Origin: Hypericibacter sp050729195
Lineage (GTDB): Bacteria; Pseudomonadota; Alphaproteobacteria; Dongiales; Dongiaceae
Direction: 5' to 3'
Assembly (NCBI RefSeq): GCF_050729195.1
Contig: NZ_JBOHKS010000195.1
Location: forward strand, 1-22,647
Length of the DNA: 22,647 nucleotides
Positions 1-8,209 of the stretch are shown in pieces. Below the pieces are notes generated by a model. That model saw nothing but the letters and a program-made list of their open reading frames with translations, ran no database searches and was not told the DNA's origin. A program made the translations under genes and the position numbers. Every line of letters starts with the position of its first letter. Positions within the stretch are counted from its first letter, which is position 1.

Positions 1-25
1 GAACACCCCTGCCCGCCGGAACCAT
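1..25 (-). CDS. Possible start of next gene, cut by left window edge
   Basis: On the minus strand an ATG lies 12 bp after the stop codon of the family-1 binding-protein gene and opens a frame (M-V-P-A-G-R-G-V) that runs off the window. Binding-protein genes of this family are usually followed by two permease genes, so an inner-membrane permease is the natural expectation. Only eight codons are visible and no convincing ribosome binding site precedes the ATG, so this is positional inference only. Confidence 0.25.
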
Positions 26-37
26 GGGCTCGATCGA

Positions 38-1522
38 TCAGGTCAGCTCGCCGCGGATGTCGCGGGGATAGAGGCCCTTCAGGAAGCGCCACTGCTCCTG
101 CTGGCCGGCCTTCCCGGCGCGCCGGGTGATCCGGTTCCAGGTGCTGGCGACGTCGTCCAGGGCCGCCTTGGGTTTCTGCTTGCCGACATCGACATCCTGG
201 ATCGCGACCCGCAGCGCGTCGAAATATTCGCCCTGCCCCTTGAGATAGAGGTCGGGGATGCTGTCGCGCATGCTGGCCTCATGCACCGTCAGGAATTCCT
301 CCGAGTAGGATTTGATGATCTCGGGATCGCTGTATTGCGAGGCCCGGAACGGATCGAAATAGCCGTCCGGATCGCGCACGGCGACGATCGATTCGACCGG
401 GCTGGTGGCGAAGAGCGTGAAGAGATAGGCGATCTCCGGCTCCTTCGACACGCTCGAGACGACATAGTTCCAGCCCCAGTTGAAATAGGGCGTCTTCAGC
501 AGCTTGCCCTTGACGTTGCCGCCAGGCGTGAAGCCGAAGGCGAGCTTGCCCTTGACGCTGGACTTGTCGCTGTTGAGGTACTTCTGCGTGCCACCCCAGC
601 CGATATTGGCGAAGCTGTCGCCCTTGCCATAGGCCTCGAAATTCTCGAACAGGCCGTTGGTGCGGGCACCCGGATAGAGATATTGCGACGCCGCGACCAG
701 CTCCTCGAGCGCCTTCACGCCGGCGTCGTTGTTGATCTGCGGGTTCATGTCGTTGTCGAGCGGGTAGAAGCCCTTGGCGTGGAAGCGCACCCACCATTCC
801 CAGGCGATGAAATACTGGGTCCGGAACAGGGCGCCGCCATACCGATTCTTGTCCGGGCGATGGAAATGCTTCAGCTGCGCGTCGAGCTCTTCCCAGGTGT
901 CCGGCACCTTGAGCGCATAGCCGTTGGCGTCGGCGAAGGCTTTCTGCTCCTCCGGATTCTCCAGCCAATCCTTGAGGTAGAACATCAGATAGGTGTCGCC
1001 ATCGGTCTGGTAGCCGTAGAAGCTGCCCTTGTAGAAATCGCCGATCGAATAGAGCGCGTCGGCCTGGAAGCCGTCGGGTTGATATTTGGCGGCGTATTTG
1101 TCGAGATTGACCAGGATGCCGGATTCGACCAGATCGGGAAGACCGAAGGTCGCCGGCAGCGCCAGATCGAAGGCGCCGGTCTTGGCCACCGCCTCCAGCA
1201 GCATCTTCTGATTGATCTCGCCCAGCGGCACCTCGATATATTCGACCTTGATGCCGGTCTTCGCCGTCCAGACCTCGGCCACCGGCTTGACGTTGCCGAG
1301 CGAACCGGAGGGCTCGAGGATCTTGAGCGTGATGTCGCGGCCGGCGGCGAGCTTCTTCGCCGCCGCCGCCGCATCGGTATCGACCGAAGCGAGCGGCAGG
1401 GCCGCGTTCGCGGACCGGGGCCGCATCACATAGCTCGGCAGGAGAGCCGAGCCGGCCACGGCCGCCGCTCCCTGCAGGAAACGACGCCGGGTCGATGAAA
1501 GTTGATTCAGGTTCTTAAACAT
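38..1522 (-). CDS. ABC transporter substrate-binding protein, family 1 (Tat-exported)
   Basis: This 494-residue protein should bind a solute in the periplasm and deliver it to an ABC importer. The N-terminus has a twin-arginine signal (S-T-R-R-R-F-L-Q, residues 10-17), a hydrophobic stretch, and an A-N-A-A cleavage-like site near residue 40, so folded export by Tat is likely. The mature part has the extracellular solute-binding family 1 layout, with an early lobe resembling glycerol-3-phosphate/maltose-type binders and many aromatic residues (W-E-W-W near residue 245, N-W-G-W-N-Y near 350) of the kind that stack on sugars. A GAGGGAG ribosome site lies just upstream of the ATG. It follows the RbsC-type permease by 101 bp on the same strand but belongs to a different transporter class (CUT1-like). 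Its own permeases and ATPase are not in the window and probably lie to the left. The substrate is unknown. Confidence 0.88.
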   Translation of the reverse strand: MFKNLNQLSSTRRRFLQGAAAVAGSALLPSYVMRPRSANAALPLASVDTDAAAAAKKLAAGRDITLKILEPSGSLGNVKPVAEVWTAKTGIKVEYIEVPLGEINQKMLLEAVAKTGAFDLALPATFGLPDLVESGILVNLDKYAAKYQPDGFQADALYSIGDFYKGSFYGYQTDGDTYLMFYLKDWLENPEEQKAFADANGYALKVPDTWEELDAQLKHFHRPDKNRYGGALFRTQYFIAWEWWVRFHAKGFYPLDNDMNPQINNDAGVKALEELVAASQYLYPGARTNGLFENFEAYGKGDSFANIGWGGTQKYLNSDKSSVKGKLAFGFTPGGNVKGKLLKTPYFNWGWNYVVSSVSKEPEIAYLFTLFATSPVESIVAVRDPDGYFDPFRASQYSDPEIIKSYSEEFLTVHEASMRDSIPDLYLKGQGEYFDALRVAIQDVDVGKQKPKAALDDVASTWNRITRRAGKAGQQEQWRFLKGLYPRDIRGELT

Positions 1523-1578
1523 GTTGCTCCCTCACTTGTTCCGCTATCCCTGTGCTTTGCGTTGTCTGATCTTCTTGG

Positions 1579-1611
1579 TCAGGCGTTCTTCTTGCGCATA
1601 TCGAAGGCCAT
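1579..1611 (-). other. Ten-codon open frame between permease and binding-protein genes
   Basis: The 101-bp gap 1523-1623 contains one short ATG-to-TGA frame on the minus strand encoding M-A-F-D-M-R-K-K-N-A, preceded by a GAGAG purine stretch. It could be a chance frame, a decayed gene end or a small leader peptide. No terminator-like hairpin is seen in the gap. Coding status is unsupported beyond the frame itself. Confidence 0.15.
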
Positions 1612-1623
1612 TCTCTCAATCTG

Positions 1624-2610
1624 CTACTTCATCACGACGAGCTTGCTGCGATCCTGGCTGATGAGGACCGCCCCGATGACCACGATCCCCTTGATGACCA
1701 TCTGTGTGTATTGATTGACGCCGAGGAGATTGAGGCCGTTGTCGAGCAGCGTGATGATGAGTACGCCGATCAAGGTCCGTTGCAGCCCACCGACGCCGCC
1801 CGAGAGCGACGTGCCGCCGACGACGATGGCGGCGAGGCTGTTGAGCAGCAGTTCCGAGCCCAATGTCGGACCGGCAGCGCCGAGCCGCGCGACGCCCAAG
1901 GCACCGCCCAGGCCCGCCATCGCGCCCGAGAGCGTGAAGGCATAGATCTTGTAACGGCGCACCGGCACGCCCGAGGTCCGCGCCACGGCCTCGCCGCCGC
2001 CGATCACATACATGTAGCGGCCAAAGCGGGTGCGGAAGCAGACGAAGACCGAGACCGCCCAGGCCACCAGCGCGAAGAGCGCGATGTTGGAGACGTAGGG
2101 GATGGCCTGGCCGATCGCGAGATTCTCGAAGGCGGCGGAATCGAACCGCAGCGCCCGCCCCTGCAGCAGGTTCCAGGCGAGCCCGGTGAAGACCGAGAGA
2201 CTGCCCAGCGTCACGACGAAGGATGGGATCGAGCCATAGGCGAAGATCAGCCCGTTCAGCAGCCCCAGCAGCATGCCGATGATGACGGCGAGCGGGACGG
2301 CGCCGATGCCGAGATCGAGCGCGTTGATCAGCAGCACGGTGATCGAGCCCACCAGCAGCACGATGGCGCCGACCGAGAGATCGATGCTGCCCATCAGGAT
2401 GACGAAAGTGGCGCCGAGGCAGGCCAGCAGCAACACGCTCATCTGGCCCGATATGGCGGTCAGGTTGCGCAGGCTGAGGAAGGAATCGGTCGTGACCGAG
2501 AAGAAGACGATCAGCGCCAGCACCACCGCGACCGGCAGCCACAGCACGAGCTTCGCCGTCAGTGCCTGCTGCTGCGAGGTGGCGGCCGGGCGTTTGCGTT
2601 CCACCTTCAA
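1624..2610 (-). CDS. Sugar ABC transporter permease, RbsC type
   Basis: This 328-residue integral inner-membrane protein has about nine to ten hydrophobic segments, beginning near residues 24-43. It matches the branched-chain/ribose permease superfamily (BPD_transp_2), the CUT2 class. Recognisable family features are the V-V-G-G-T-S-L-S-G-G-V-G-G loop around residues 263-275 and a charged cytoplasmic N-terminus. Two copies would form the pore served by the adjacent double ATPase. The start codon is TTG at 2610-2608: the sequence TTGA overlaps this start with the TGA stop of the upstream ATPase gene, indicating translational coupling. A longer open frame on the same strand in another phase (ending at 1616) has no transporter-like sequence and is a shadow. 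The substrate is unknown and should be set by the binding protein at 4303-5643. Confidence 0.92.
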   Translation of the reverse strand: MKVERKRPAATSQQQALTAKLVLWLPVAVVLALIVFFSVTTDSFLSLRNLTAISGQMSVLLLACLGATFVILMGSIDLSVGAIVLLVGSITVLLINALDLGIGAVPLAVIIGMLLGLLNGLIFAYGSIPSFVVTLGSLSVFTGLAWNLLQGRALRFDSAAFENLAIGQAIPYVSNIALFALVAWAVSVFVCFRTRFGRYMYVIGGGEAVARTSGVPVRRYKIYAFTLSGAMAGLGGALGVARLGAAGPTLGSELLLNSLAAIVVGGTSLSGGVGGLQRTLIGVLIITLLDNGLNLLGVNQYTQMVIKGIVVIGAVLISQDRSKLVVMK

Positions 2611-4274
2611 TGCAGAGTCCCCCGCGGCAGGGCGTCCGGCAGGGCCTCGGTCCGGTTGGCCTCATAGCCCAGCATCAATGCCACCAGCGCATCCTCGGTC
2701 GGTTTCGCACCGACCGGGGCCGGCACCGTCGCCGTGATCCGGCCCTGGCTCATGATGGCGATGCGGTTGGAAAGCCCGATCAGCTCCAGGAGCTCGTCGG
2801 TGATCAGCAGCACGGCGACGCCCTCGGCGGTGAGCTTGCGGATGAGGGCGTAGATCTCCTCCTTGGCGCCGGCATCGACGCCGCGGGTCGGATTGTCCAG
2901 CACCAGGACGCGTGGGTCGCGGCAGAGCCATTTGGCCAGAACGACCTTCTGCTGGTTGCCGCCCGAGAGCCGGCTGCAGATGCTGCCGGGGCCGTTGGCC
3001 TTGATCCGCAGCCGCTCGATGAAGCTGCGGCTGACGCTGGTCTCGAGACGCCCGCGCCAATAGCCGACCTTGGAACTGAAGAGATCAGCGCCGCTGGCGA
3101 GCGAGATGTTCCAGGAGACCGGGAAGGCGGTGATCATGCCCTCGGCATGGCGCTCGGCCGGCACATAGCCGAAACCCTGCGCCATCAGCGAACGCAGCTC
3201 CGGCCGGGCCGGCGTCCGGTCACCGATCGCGACCGTGCCCTGGTCCGAGGCCAGAACGCCGGCGATGCCCTTGCCCAGCGCCGATTTGCCGGAATCGAGC
3301 AGGCCGCCGATGCCCAGCACCTCGCCCTGGCGCAAGGTCAAGGAGATGTCGAGATAGCCGCCGCGGCGGGAGAGATGCTCCACCCGCAGCGCCGGCGGGG
3401 CCGCTTCGACCGATTGCTGCCCGCGCTCGTGATAGTAATCCTCGTCGCGGGCGCGCCCGACCATCAGGCCGTGGAGCTTGCGCTCGTCGGCCTCGGCAGG
3501 ATCGACCTCGGCGACGATGCGCCCATCCTTCATCACATAGATGACGTCGCTGATCCGCAGGACCTCGTTCAGGCGATGCGAGACGAACAGTACGGTGCCA
3601 TGTTGTTTGAGCCCAGCGATCAACTTGAAGAAAGCCTCTTCCTCGTTGCGCGCCAGGGCCGAGGTCGGCTCGTCCAGCAAGATCACGGGATGCTCGATCC
3701 CCAGCACCATCTGCGGCACCAGGCAGGCGCGCGCGATCTCGATCGTCTGACGAACCGAGAAGTCATAATCGCTGGTGGGCCGGCGCACATCGATATCGAG
3801 GCCGATGGTCGAGACGATGCGCTCCGCCACCTCGATCATGCGCCGCGTGTCGATGAGCTGGCCCCAGCGCACGAAGCGGTCCTCATGCGCCAGCAGGAGA
3901 TTCTCATAGACCGTGATGTTGGGGATCAGCGCCTGCTCCTGGAACACCCGGGAGATGCCCAGGAGCGAGGCTTCGCGATAATTGGCGGGGTGGATCTCGC
4001 GACCGTCGAGCACAACGCGGCCACCATCGGCCGGGATGATGCCGGAGATGATGTTGAAGAGCGTCGTCTTGCCGGCGCCGTTCTCGCCGACGATGCCAAC
4101 GATCTGATTGCGCGCGGCCGAGAGATTGACCGAGTCGAGCGTGGCCACGCCGGCAAAGCTCTTGCTGACGTTCTCGACCCGGAGGATCGCGCTTTCGGTC
4201 ATGGCGGAAGGAGGACGGCGCGCAAGCCGGACAGGGTTGGCGACAGAAAGGCCCGAGGCTGATTCATAGCCCAT
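2607..4274 (-). CDS. Sugar ABC transporter ATP-binding protein, RbsA/MglA type (two NBDs)
   Basis: This 555-residue cytoplasmic protein fuses two nucleotide-binding domains and energises CUT2 sugar import. NBD1 has Walker A GENGAGKTT (63-71) and Walker B VILLDEPT (197-204), but its signature is degenerate (D-F-S-V-R-Q-T, 171-177). NBD2 has Walker A GLLDSGKS (324-331) and canonical signature LSGGNQQ (436-442). Its Walker B region reads V-L-D-N-P-T-R-G-V-D (458-467), with Asn where the catalytic Glu is expected. Pairing NBD1 Walker motifs with the NBD2 signature gives one canonical composite site; the other looks non-catalytic. The frame opens at 4274, 28 bp after the binding-protein stop. A second in-frame ATG at 4202 starts M-T-E-S-A-I-L and would remove 24 poorly conserved residues. 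Neither start has a strong ribosome site, so 4202 is a serious alternative. The 3' end overlaps the permease by 4 bp. Confidence 0.93.
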   Translation of the reverse strand: MGYESASGLSVANPVRLARRPPSAMTESAILRVENVSKSFAGVATLDSVNLSAARNQIVGIVGENGAGKTTLFNIISGIIPADGGRVVLDGREIHPANYREASLLGISRVFQEQALIPNITVYENLLLAHEDRFVRWGQLIDTRRMIEVAERIVSTIGLDIDVRRPTSDYDFSVRQTIEIARACLVPQMVLGIEHPVILLDEPTSALARNEEEAFFKLIAGLKQHGTVLFVSHRLNEVLRISDVIYVMKDGRIVAEVDPAEADERKLHGLMVGRARDEDYYHERGQQSVEAAPPALRVEHLSRRGGYLDISLTLRQGEVLGIGGLLDSGKSALGKGIAGVLASDQGTVAIGDRTPARPELRSLMAQGFGYVPAERHAEGMITAFPVSWNISLASGADLFSSKVGYWRGRLETSVSRSFIERLRIKANGPGSICSRLSGGNQQKVVLAKWLCRDPRVLVLDNPTRGVDAGAKEEIYALIRKLTAEGVAVLLITDELLELIGLSNRIAIMSQGRITATVPAPVGAKPTEDALVALMLGYEANRTEALPDALPRGTLH

Positions 4275-4302
4275 GGTCCGATCTGCCGCCGGCCCGACCC
4301 GA

Positions 4303-5643
4303 TCAGGCCTTCTTCATCGGCGAGGGGCCGAAGAAGTCGATCTTGTAATGGGCCTTGTATTCCTCCTGGACCGTCTTGGCCTCGCCATTGGCGTGGGCGT
4401 CACGATAGGCGGCGGGATAGTCCCAGCCATCGGGCTTGGGAATGCCGCCCCATTCGCGGTCGATATCCATCGGGAAGAGCTCGGCCTGCGGATCCCAATC
4501 GTTGGGATGCTTCACCTTCGAGAGCTTCTCGTAATCGAAGGGCGCCACGTCGCCATTGTTCACATAGCGCGCGAGATAGGCGTCGACATTGTCCTTGGTC
4601 ATGGCGACCGAGCGCCAGCTCATCATCCGCTCGGAAGCGCGCGGCTTCCAGCCATTCATCACGTCATAGAGGCGGGTCGCCAGGAGAGCGCCCATATAGG
4701 CCGGCACATTGGCGCTGGTGGTCAGGAGCTTGCCCTGCTTGATCGCTTCGGCGCCGCCGGTGGTGCCGTCGGCGCCCGAGAGGAACACATCCTTGCCCGG
4801 CTGCATCCCGGCCGCGCGCAGGGCCGCCATGCAGCCATCGGCCACGTCGTCGTTCTGCGCGATCACCCCGACGATATTGGGATAACGCGAGATCAGGTCT
4901 TCCATCGCCTTCTGCGAATCCTCGCGGTTCCACTTGCCCGGCAGGGAGCCCGCGAACTTGATCTTCGGGAAATCCTTGAAGGCGTCATCGCGGCCGCGGC
5001 TGCGGATGGTGTCGGTCGAGTTGCCTTCGATGCCGGTGACGCCGACGACGGTGCCGCCGCCGAACTTATCCATGATCGCCTTGCAGACCTCGACAGTCAC
5101 GGCGCGCTCGGCCGAGAACTCCTCGGGTACCGCATACATCGTGTAATAGTCGCCGGCCTCGAAGGGCGTGAACCAGGGCAGCGTGCCCCAGGTGTTGTCG
5201 AACCAGATCTTGTTCTCGTTGGCGAGCTGGGCGATGCGCTTGATCGAGCCGCCGCCCGGGGCATGCAGCATCACGCCGTTGACGCCGGCCGCGATCTGCT
5301 GCTCGAACTGATTGAGCTGGCGTTCGGAATCGAGCTGTCCGTCGAAGGAGGCGAAGCCGAGGCCCAGCGCCTCGGCGGCACCATGGGCGCCGACATCGGC
5401 ATTGGCGCAATATTCGAGCTGCAGCGTCATGATCAGATGAGCGATCTTGCCGCTCGGATCGGCGACCGCGATCGAGGGAATGCCGACGCTGGCGGCCGTG
5501 GCCGCCGCGATCGCGCTGGCCGAGGCGAAGGACAGGAACTGGCGGCGCGAAACGCCATGCAGGTCCAGCCGTTCCATCGCGCCGTCGACGACCTTCTTCT
5601 GGGTGTAGTCGGGAAAGAGCTTCGGGTTGAGTCGCTTACGCAT
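4303..5643 (-). CDS. Sugar ABC transporter substrate-binding protein (periplasmic binding protein type 1, CUT2), Tat-exported
   Basis: This 446-residue protein should be the periplasmic receptor for the RbsA/RbsC-type importer immediately downstream. A twin-arginine motif S-R-R-Q-F-L (32-37) precedes an alanine-rich hydrophobic stretch and an A-V-A-D cleavage-like site near 59-62. The mature part resembles the RbsB-like Peripla_BP_4 family: repeated queries for Asn/Asp ligand contacts such as Q-N-D-D-V-A-D (about residues 263-269) and S-G-A-D-G-T-T-G-G (about 289-297) are typical of its hinge and pocket. It is about 100 residues longer than RbsB, with an unusually long pre-Tat region and a C-terminal tail of roughly 65 residues rich in Trp, Tyr and Pro. 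An AGGGAG ribosome site sits about 8 nt before the ATG. The MBL-fold gene ends 38 bp upstream. Ligand unknown. Confidence 0.9.
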   Translation of the reverse strand: MRKRLNPKLFPDYTQKKVVDGAMERLDLHGVSRRQFLSFASASAIAAATAASVGIPSIAVADPSGKIAHLIMTLQLEYCANADVGAHGAAEALGLGFASFDGQLDSERQLNQFEQQIAAGVNGVMLHAPGGGSIKRIAQLANENKIWFDNTWGTLPWFTPFEAGDYYTMYAVPEEFSAERAVTVEVCKAIMDKFGGGTVVGVTGIEGNSTDTIRSRGRDDAFKDFPKIKFAGSLPGKWNREDSQKAMEDLISRYPNIVGVIAQNDDVADGCMAALRAAGMQPGKDVFLSGADGTTGGAEAIKQGKLLTTSANVPAYMGALLATRLYDVMNGWKPRASERMMSWRSVAMTKDNVDAYLARYVNNGDVAPFDYEKLSKVKHPNDWDPQAELFPMDIDREWGGIPKPDGWDYPAAYRDAHANGEAKTVQEEYKAHYKIDFFGPSPMKKA

Positions 5644-5681
5644 GGTCGAGTTCTCCCTGATTTTCAGCGCTGCTGGCGTTG

Positions 5682-6728
5682 TTATGGTTTTGCGACGAAC
5701 TTGATCTTGCCGTCTTCACGGATGCGCTCCGCCTTGCCCTGTTCGATCAGCCAGAGCAGGTGGGTCTGGATGCAGGCCTCGGCATAGCAATGCCGCTCGC
5801 CGATACCGGTCGAGACCGTGTAGTTGAGATCGGTCTTGACCGGCATGATTTCCGGCAGGAGCTCGGGGATAGTGACCGGCCGCTTCTCGCGGCGCAGCAC
5901 GAACAGCACCCGATTCTGCGTGTCGCGCTGCTGCATCTGCATATGCTTCATCCGCCGGAAGGAGCTGTCCTTCGAGTAGGCGGAGAGGCCGTGCCCCTCG
6001 AGCAGAAGCTCGGGCGCGTAGTCGATGCAGCGCTGGATCGAATGCGAATGGTCCTTCGCATTGCCGATCGGGAAGGGTCCCAGCGGGGTCGGGTAATGCA
6101 TCAGATCACCCGGATAGAGCGTGCGCGTGTTCGGATTCCAGAGGCCGATATGGCCCGGGCAGTGCCCCGGCAGATGGACCACCTCCAGCTTGAGGCCGCC
6201 GATATCCAGGATGTCGCCATCCTCGACGGCGCGGTCCACCTCGACCGGGAAGTTCCAGTATTTGCGGACGATGTCCGGATCGGAGAGGCCGAAGCTCTCC
6301 CCCGGCTTGAGGTTGAAATCCTCCAGCAGCGCCTCGGGCGTGGTACCGAGCCGGGTGATGTTCTCGCGCCGCGTCACGATCATCGGATCCTCGATGATGG
6401 GGCGGTCCAGCGGATGGCACACGACCTGCGCGCCATAGCGCTTCTTCAGCATGGCGGCGTTGCCGACATGGTCGTAATGGAAGTGGGTGATGAAGATGTA
6501 TTTGAGCGCGTTCTTTTCCTTGTCGAGGAGATCGACCAGGAACTCGCCCATGCCGTTGTTATGCTCGGGCACCGTCCAATTGCCGCTGTCGACCAGCAAG
6601 TTCTCGCCCTTGCCGCGAATGAGATAGACGCCGCTCTGGACGTAGCCGTCCAATTCGTCTTCGGCGAGCGGTCCATGGATGCCGGGAATGCCCCAACCGT
6701 CCGGTGTCTCTGCCCAAAAGAAGATCAT
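5682..6728 (-). CDS. Metallo-beta-lactamase-fold hydrolase with C-terminal winged-helix-like tail
   Basis: This 348-residue, probably cytoplasmic enzyme has the dinuclear-metal MBL-fold signature T-H-F-H-Y-D-H (81-87: H82, H84, D86, H87), a further metal His in L-P-G-H-C-P-G-H (186-193), the bridging Asp in Y-P-G-D (205-208), and a terminal His in L-E-G-H-G (243-247). Such enzymes hydrolyse esters, lactones, thioesters or phosphoesters; the motifs do not decide which. About 80 C-terminal residues after the catalytic core look like the small helical/winged-helix tail seen in LACTB2-like family members. There is no signal peptide. A strong GAGGAGG ribosome site lies 7 nt before the ATG. It sits 42 bp after the HisD-like dehydrogenase gene and 38 bp before the sugar-binding protein gene, so it is almost certainly co-transcribed with them. 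A lactonase or ester-hydrolase role in sugar/polyol catabolism is inference from context. Confidence 0.88.
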   Translation of the reverse strand: MIFFWAETPDGWGIPGIHGPLAEDELDGYVQSGVYLIRGKGENLLVDSGNWTVPEHNNGMGEFLVDLLDKEKNALKYIFITHFHYDHVGNAAMLKKRYGAQVVCHPLDRPIIEDPMIVTRRENITRLGTTPEALLEDFNLKPGESFGLSDPDIVRKYWNFPVEVDRAVEDGDILDIGGLKLEVVHLPGHCPGHIGLWNPNTRTLYPGDLMHYPTPLGPFPIGNAKDHSHSIQRCIDYAPELLLEGHGLSAYSKDSSFRRMKHMQMQQRDTQNRVLFVLRREKRPVTIPELLPEIMPVKTDLNYTVSTGIGERHCYAEACIQTHLLWLIEQGKAERIREDGKIKFVAKP

Positions 6729-6770
6729 CTCGTCGCCTCCTCTCTCTCGCCGTCTATTTCCCGGGACCCG

Positions 6771-8051
6771 TCAGGCATTCTTCGGTGCGTAGCGGCGGTA
6801 GCGCACATCCGCCGTGATCTCATGGGCGAGCATGCCTTCGACATGGCAGACGCGGCCCATGATCGGGGCGATGCGCCGGCTCGCTTCCGGAGTCAGGTGC
6901 TGATAGGTCACGGTCTTGATGAATTTGCCGGCCCAGAGCCCGCCGGTGTAGCGGGCGGCGCGGCCGGTCGGCAGGGTGTGGTTGGTGCCGACACCCTTGT
7001 CGCCATAAGCGACCGTGCACTCCTCGCCCAGGAACAGGCTGCCATAGTTGCGCAGCTTCGACAGATAGAAGTCGAGCCGCTTCGTCATCACCTCGAGATG
7101 CTCGGGCGCATACTCGTCGCTGACCGAGACCGCCTCTTCGTCGCTGTCCACCACAACGATCTCGCCATGGTCGCGCCAGGCGAGCGAGGCGACTTCGGCG
7201 GTCGGCAAGGTTTTGAGCTGCTTCTCGATCTCGGTGAGCACGGCCTTGCCCAAGGCTTCCGAGGTGGTGATCAGCCAGGCAGGACTGTCGGGCCCATGCT
7301 CGGCCTGCCCCAAAAGGTCGGTCGCGATCAGCGCCGGATCCGCGCTGTCGTCGGCGATGATCAGGATCTCGGTCGGGCCTGCCATCAGATCGAGGCCGAC
7401 CACACCGAAAAGCTGGCGCTTGGCCTCGGCGACGAAGGCATTGCCGGGGCCGGTGATCATGTCCACGGGGCGCATGCCGACACAGCCATGGGCCATGGCC
7501 GCCATGGCCTGGACGCCACCCAGCGCATAGATCTCATCGGCGCCGGACGCATGGAGCGCATAGAGCGTGGGCGGGAAGATGGCGACGCCGTCGCGCGGCG
7601 GGGCGCAAGCCGTGATATAGCCGACACCCGCGACCCGGGCCGTGCCGACGCTCATGATCGCCGCCGACACCAGCGGATATTTGCCGCCGGGGATGTAGCA
7701 GCCGACGGCCTCGACCGGGATATGCTTCTGGCCGAGCCTGATGCCGTCCTGTGTCTCGACCTCGAACTCCTGCATGCTGTCGCGCTGGCGGCGCGCGAAG
7801 TCGGTCACCTGCTGCTTGCAGAAGGCGAAATCCTCCTTGAAGGATTCCGGCAGATTGTTCGCCACCTTGCGGATCTCGTCTTCCGAGACCCGGAATTCCT
7901 TGCCCTGCCATCGGTCGAGCTCGCGCGCATAGCGCGCCACCGCCTCGTCGCGGTTGGTCGCGATGTCGGCCAGCATCTTGCGCACCGTCTCTTCGACGCG
8001 GCTCAGATCGCGCGGCGCCTTGGGCGGCGCCTTCTTCACATATCTACGCAT
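6771..8051 (-). CDS. HisD-family NAD+-dependent dehydrogenase, HpsN-like (sulfopropanediol 3-dehydrogenase group)
   Basis: This 426-residue protein belongs to the histidinol dehydrogenase family, zinc enzymes that oxidise a primary alcohol to an acid in two NAD+ steps. Counterparts of the E. coli HisD zinc ligands are visible: Q249 and H252 in G-Q-A-E-H-G, D351 in G-D-K-G-V-G-T-N-H, and H410 in A-H-E-I-T. The catalytic E-H pair is E317-H318 in Y-A-P-E-H-L, and H358 follows in T-N-H-T-L. It reads G-P-T-E (225-228) where biosynthetic HisD normally has G-P-S-E. No other histidine gene is nearby, and it leads an operon with an MBL-fold hydrolase and sugar transporters. A catabolic HpsN-like role on a polyol, sulfonated diol or similar alcohol is therefore more likely than histidine synthesis. 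An AGGAG site precedes the ATG by about 10 nt. Substrate is uncertain; no sulfolactate-degrading lyase is in the window. Confidence 0.87.
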   Translation of the reverse strand: MRRYVKKAPPKAPRDLSRVEETVRKMLADIATNRDEAVARYARELDRWQGKEFRVSEDEIRKVANNLPESFKEDFAFCKQQVTDFARRQRDSMQEFEVETQDGIRLGQKHIPVEAVGCYIPGGKYPLVSAAIMSVGTARVAGVGYITACAPPRDGVAIFPPTLYALHASGADEIYALGGVQAMAAMAHGCVGMRPVDMITGPGNAFVAEAKRQLFGVVGLDLMAGPTEILIIADDSADPALIATDLLGQAEHGPDSPAWLITTSEALGKAVLTEIEKQLKTLPTAEVASLAWRDHGEIVVVDSDEEAVSVSDEYAPEHLEVMTKRLDFYLSKLRNYGSLFLGEECTVAYGDKGVGTNHTLPTGRAARYTGGLWAGKFIKTVTYQHLTPEASRRIAPIMGRVCHVEGMLAHEITADVRYRRYAPKNA

Positions 8052-8094
8052 GTTCCACTTGCTCCTGCGGGGCCGTCAGCCGGCCCGGCATGAA

Positions 8095-8108
8095 TGCAAC
8101 CCTTTACA
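8095..8108. promoter_or_regulatory. Weak LacI-type operator-like site near hisD-like start
   Basis: TGCAACCCTTTACA has one good half (CTTTACA, reading TGTAAAG on the other strand) and one poor half (TGCAACC), and the centre is CC rather than CG. Flanking AAT/ATT bases extend the symmetry slightly. It lies 43-57 bp upstream of the hisD-like ATG, where a repressor could block transcription. It could be an auxiliary site or chance similarity. Confidence 0.25.
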
Positions 8109-8209
8109 TTTCGAGATCGCAAAAGGACCCCATTGCCGAAGCGGCGCTCTGCAGCCCGCATTGCCAGGGGGTCAATGAAAACGAGAGAAGGCCCGCGCAC
8201 ACGCGAGAT

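Noticed and set aside
281..1498. 405-codon plus-strand open frame opposite the family-1 binding-protein gene
   Set aside because: It mirrors the true gene in a GC-rich genome where stop codons are rare on the antisense strand; its translation has no recognisable domain, whereas the minus-strand frame has a clear Tat signal and family match.
2562..4262. 566-codon plus-strand open frame opposite the RbsA-type ATPase gene
   Set aside because: The translation is rich in Asp/Arg/His/Ala without family motifs; the minus-strand frame carries all ABC ATPase motifs.
6771..8051. Biosynthetic histidinol dehydrogenase (hisD)
   Set aside because: No his genes are nearby, the neighbours are catabolic and transport genes, and the G-P-T-E motif is HpsN-like; kept as a HisD-family catabolic enzyme instead.
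5679..8093. 804-codon plus-strand open frame spanning two minus-strand genes
   Set aside because: It is antisense to both the MBL-fold and HisD-like genes, which have intact catalytic motifs and ribosome sites. Its length reflects biased codon use, not a real protein.
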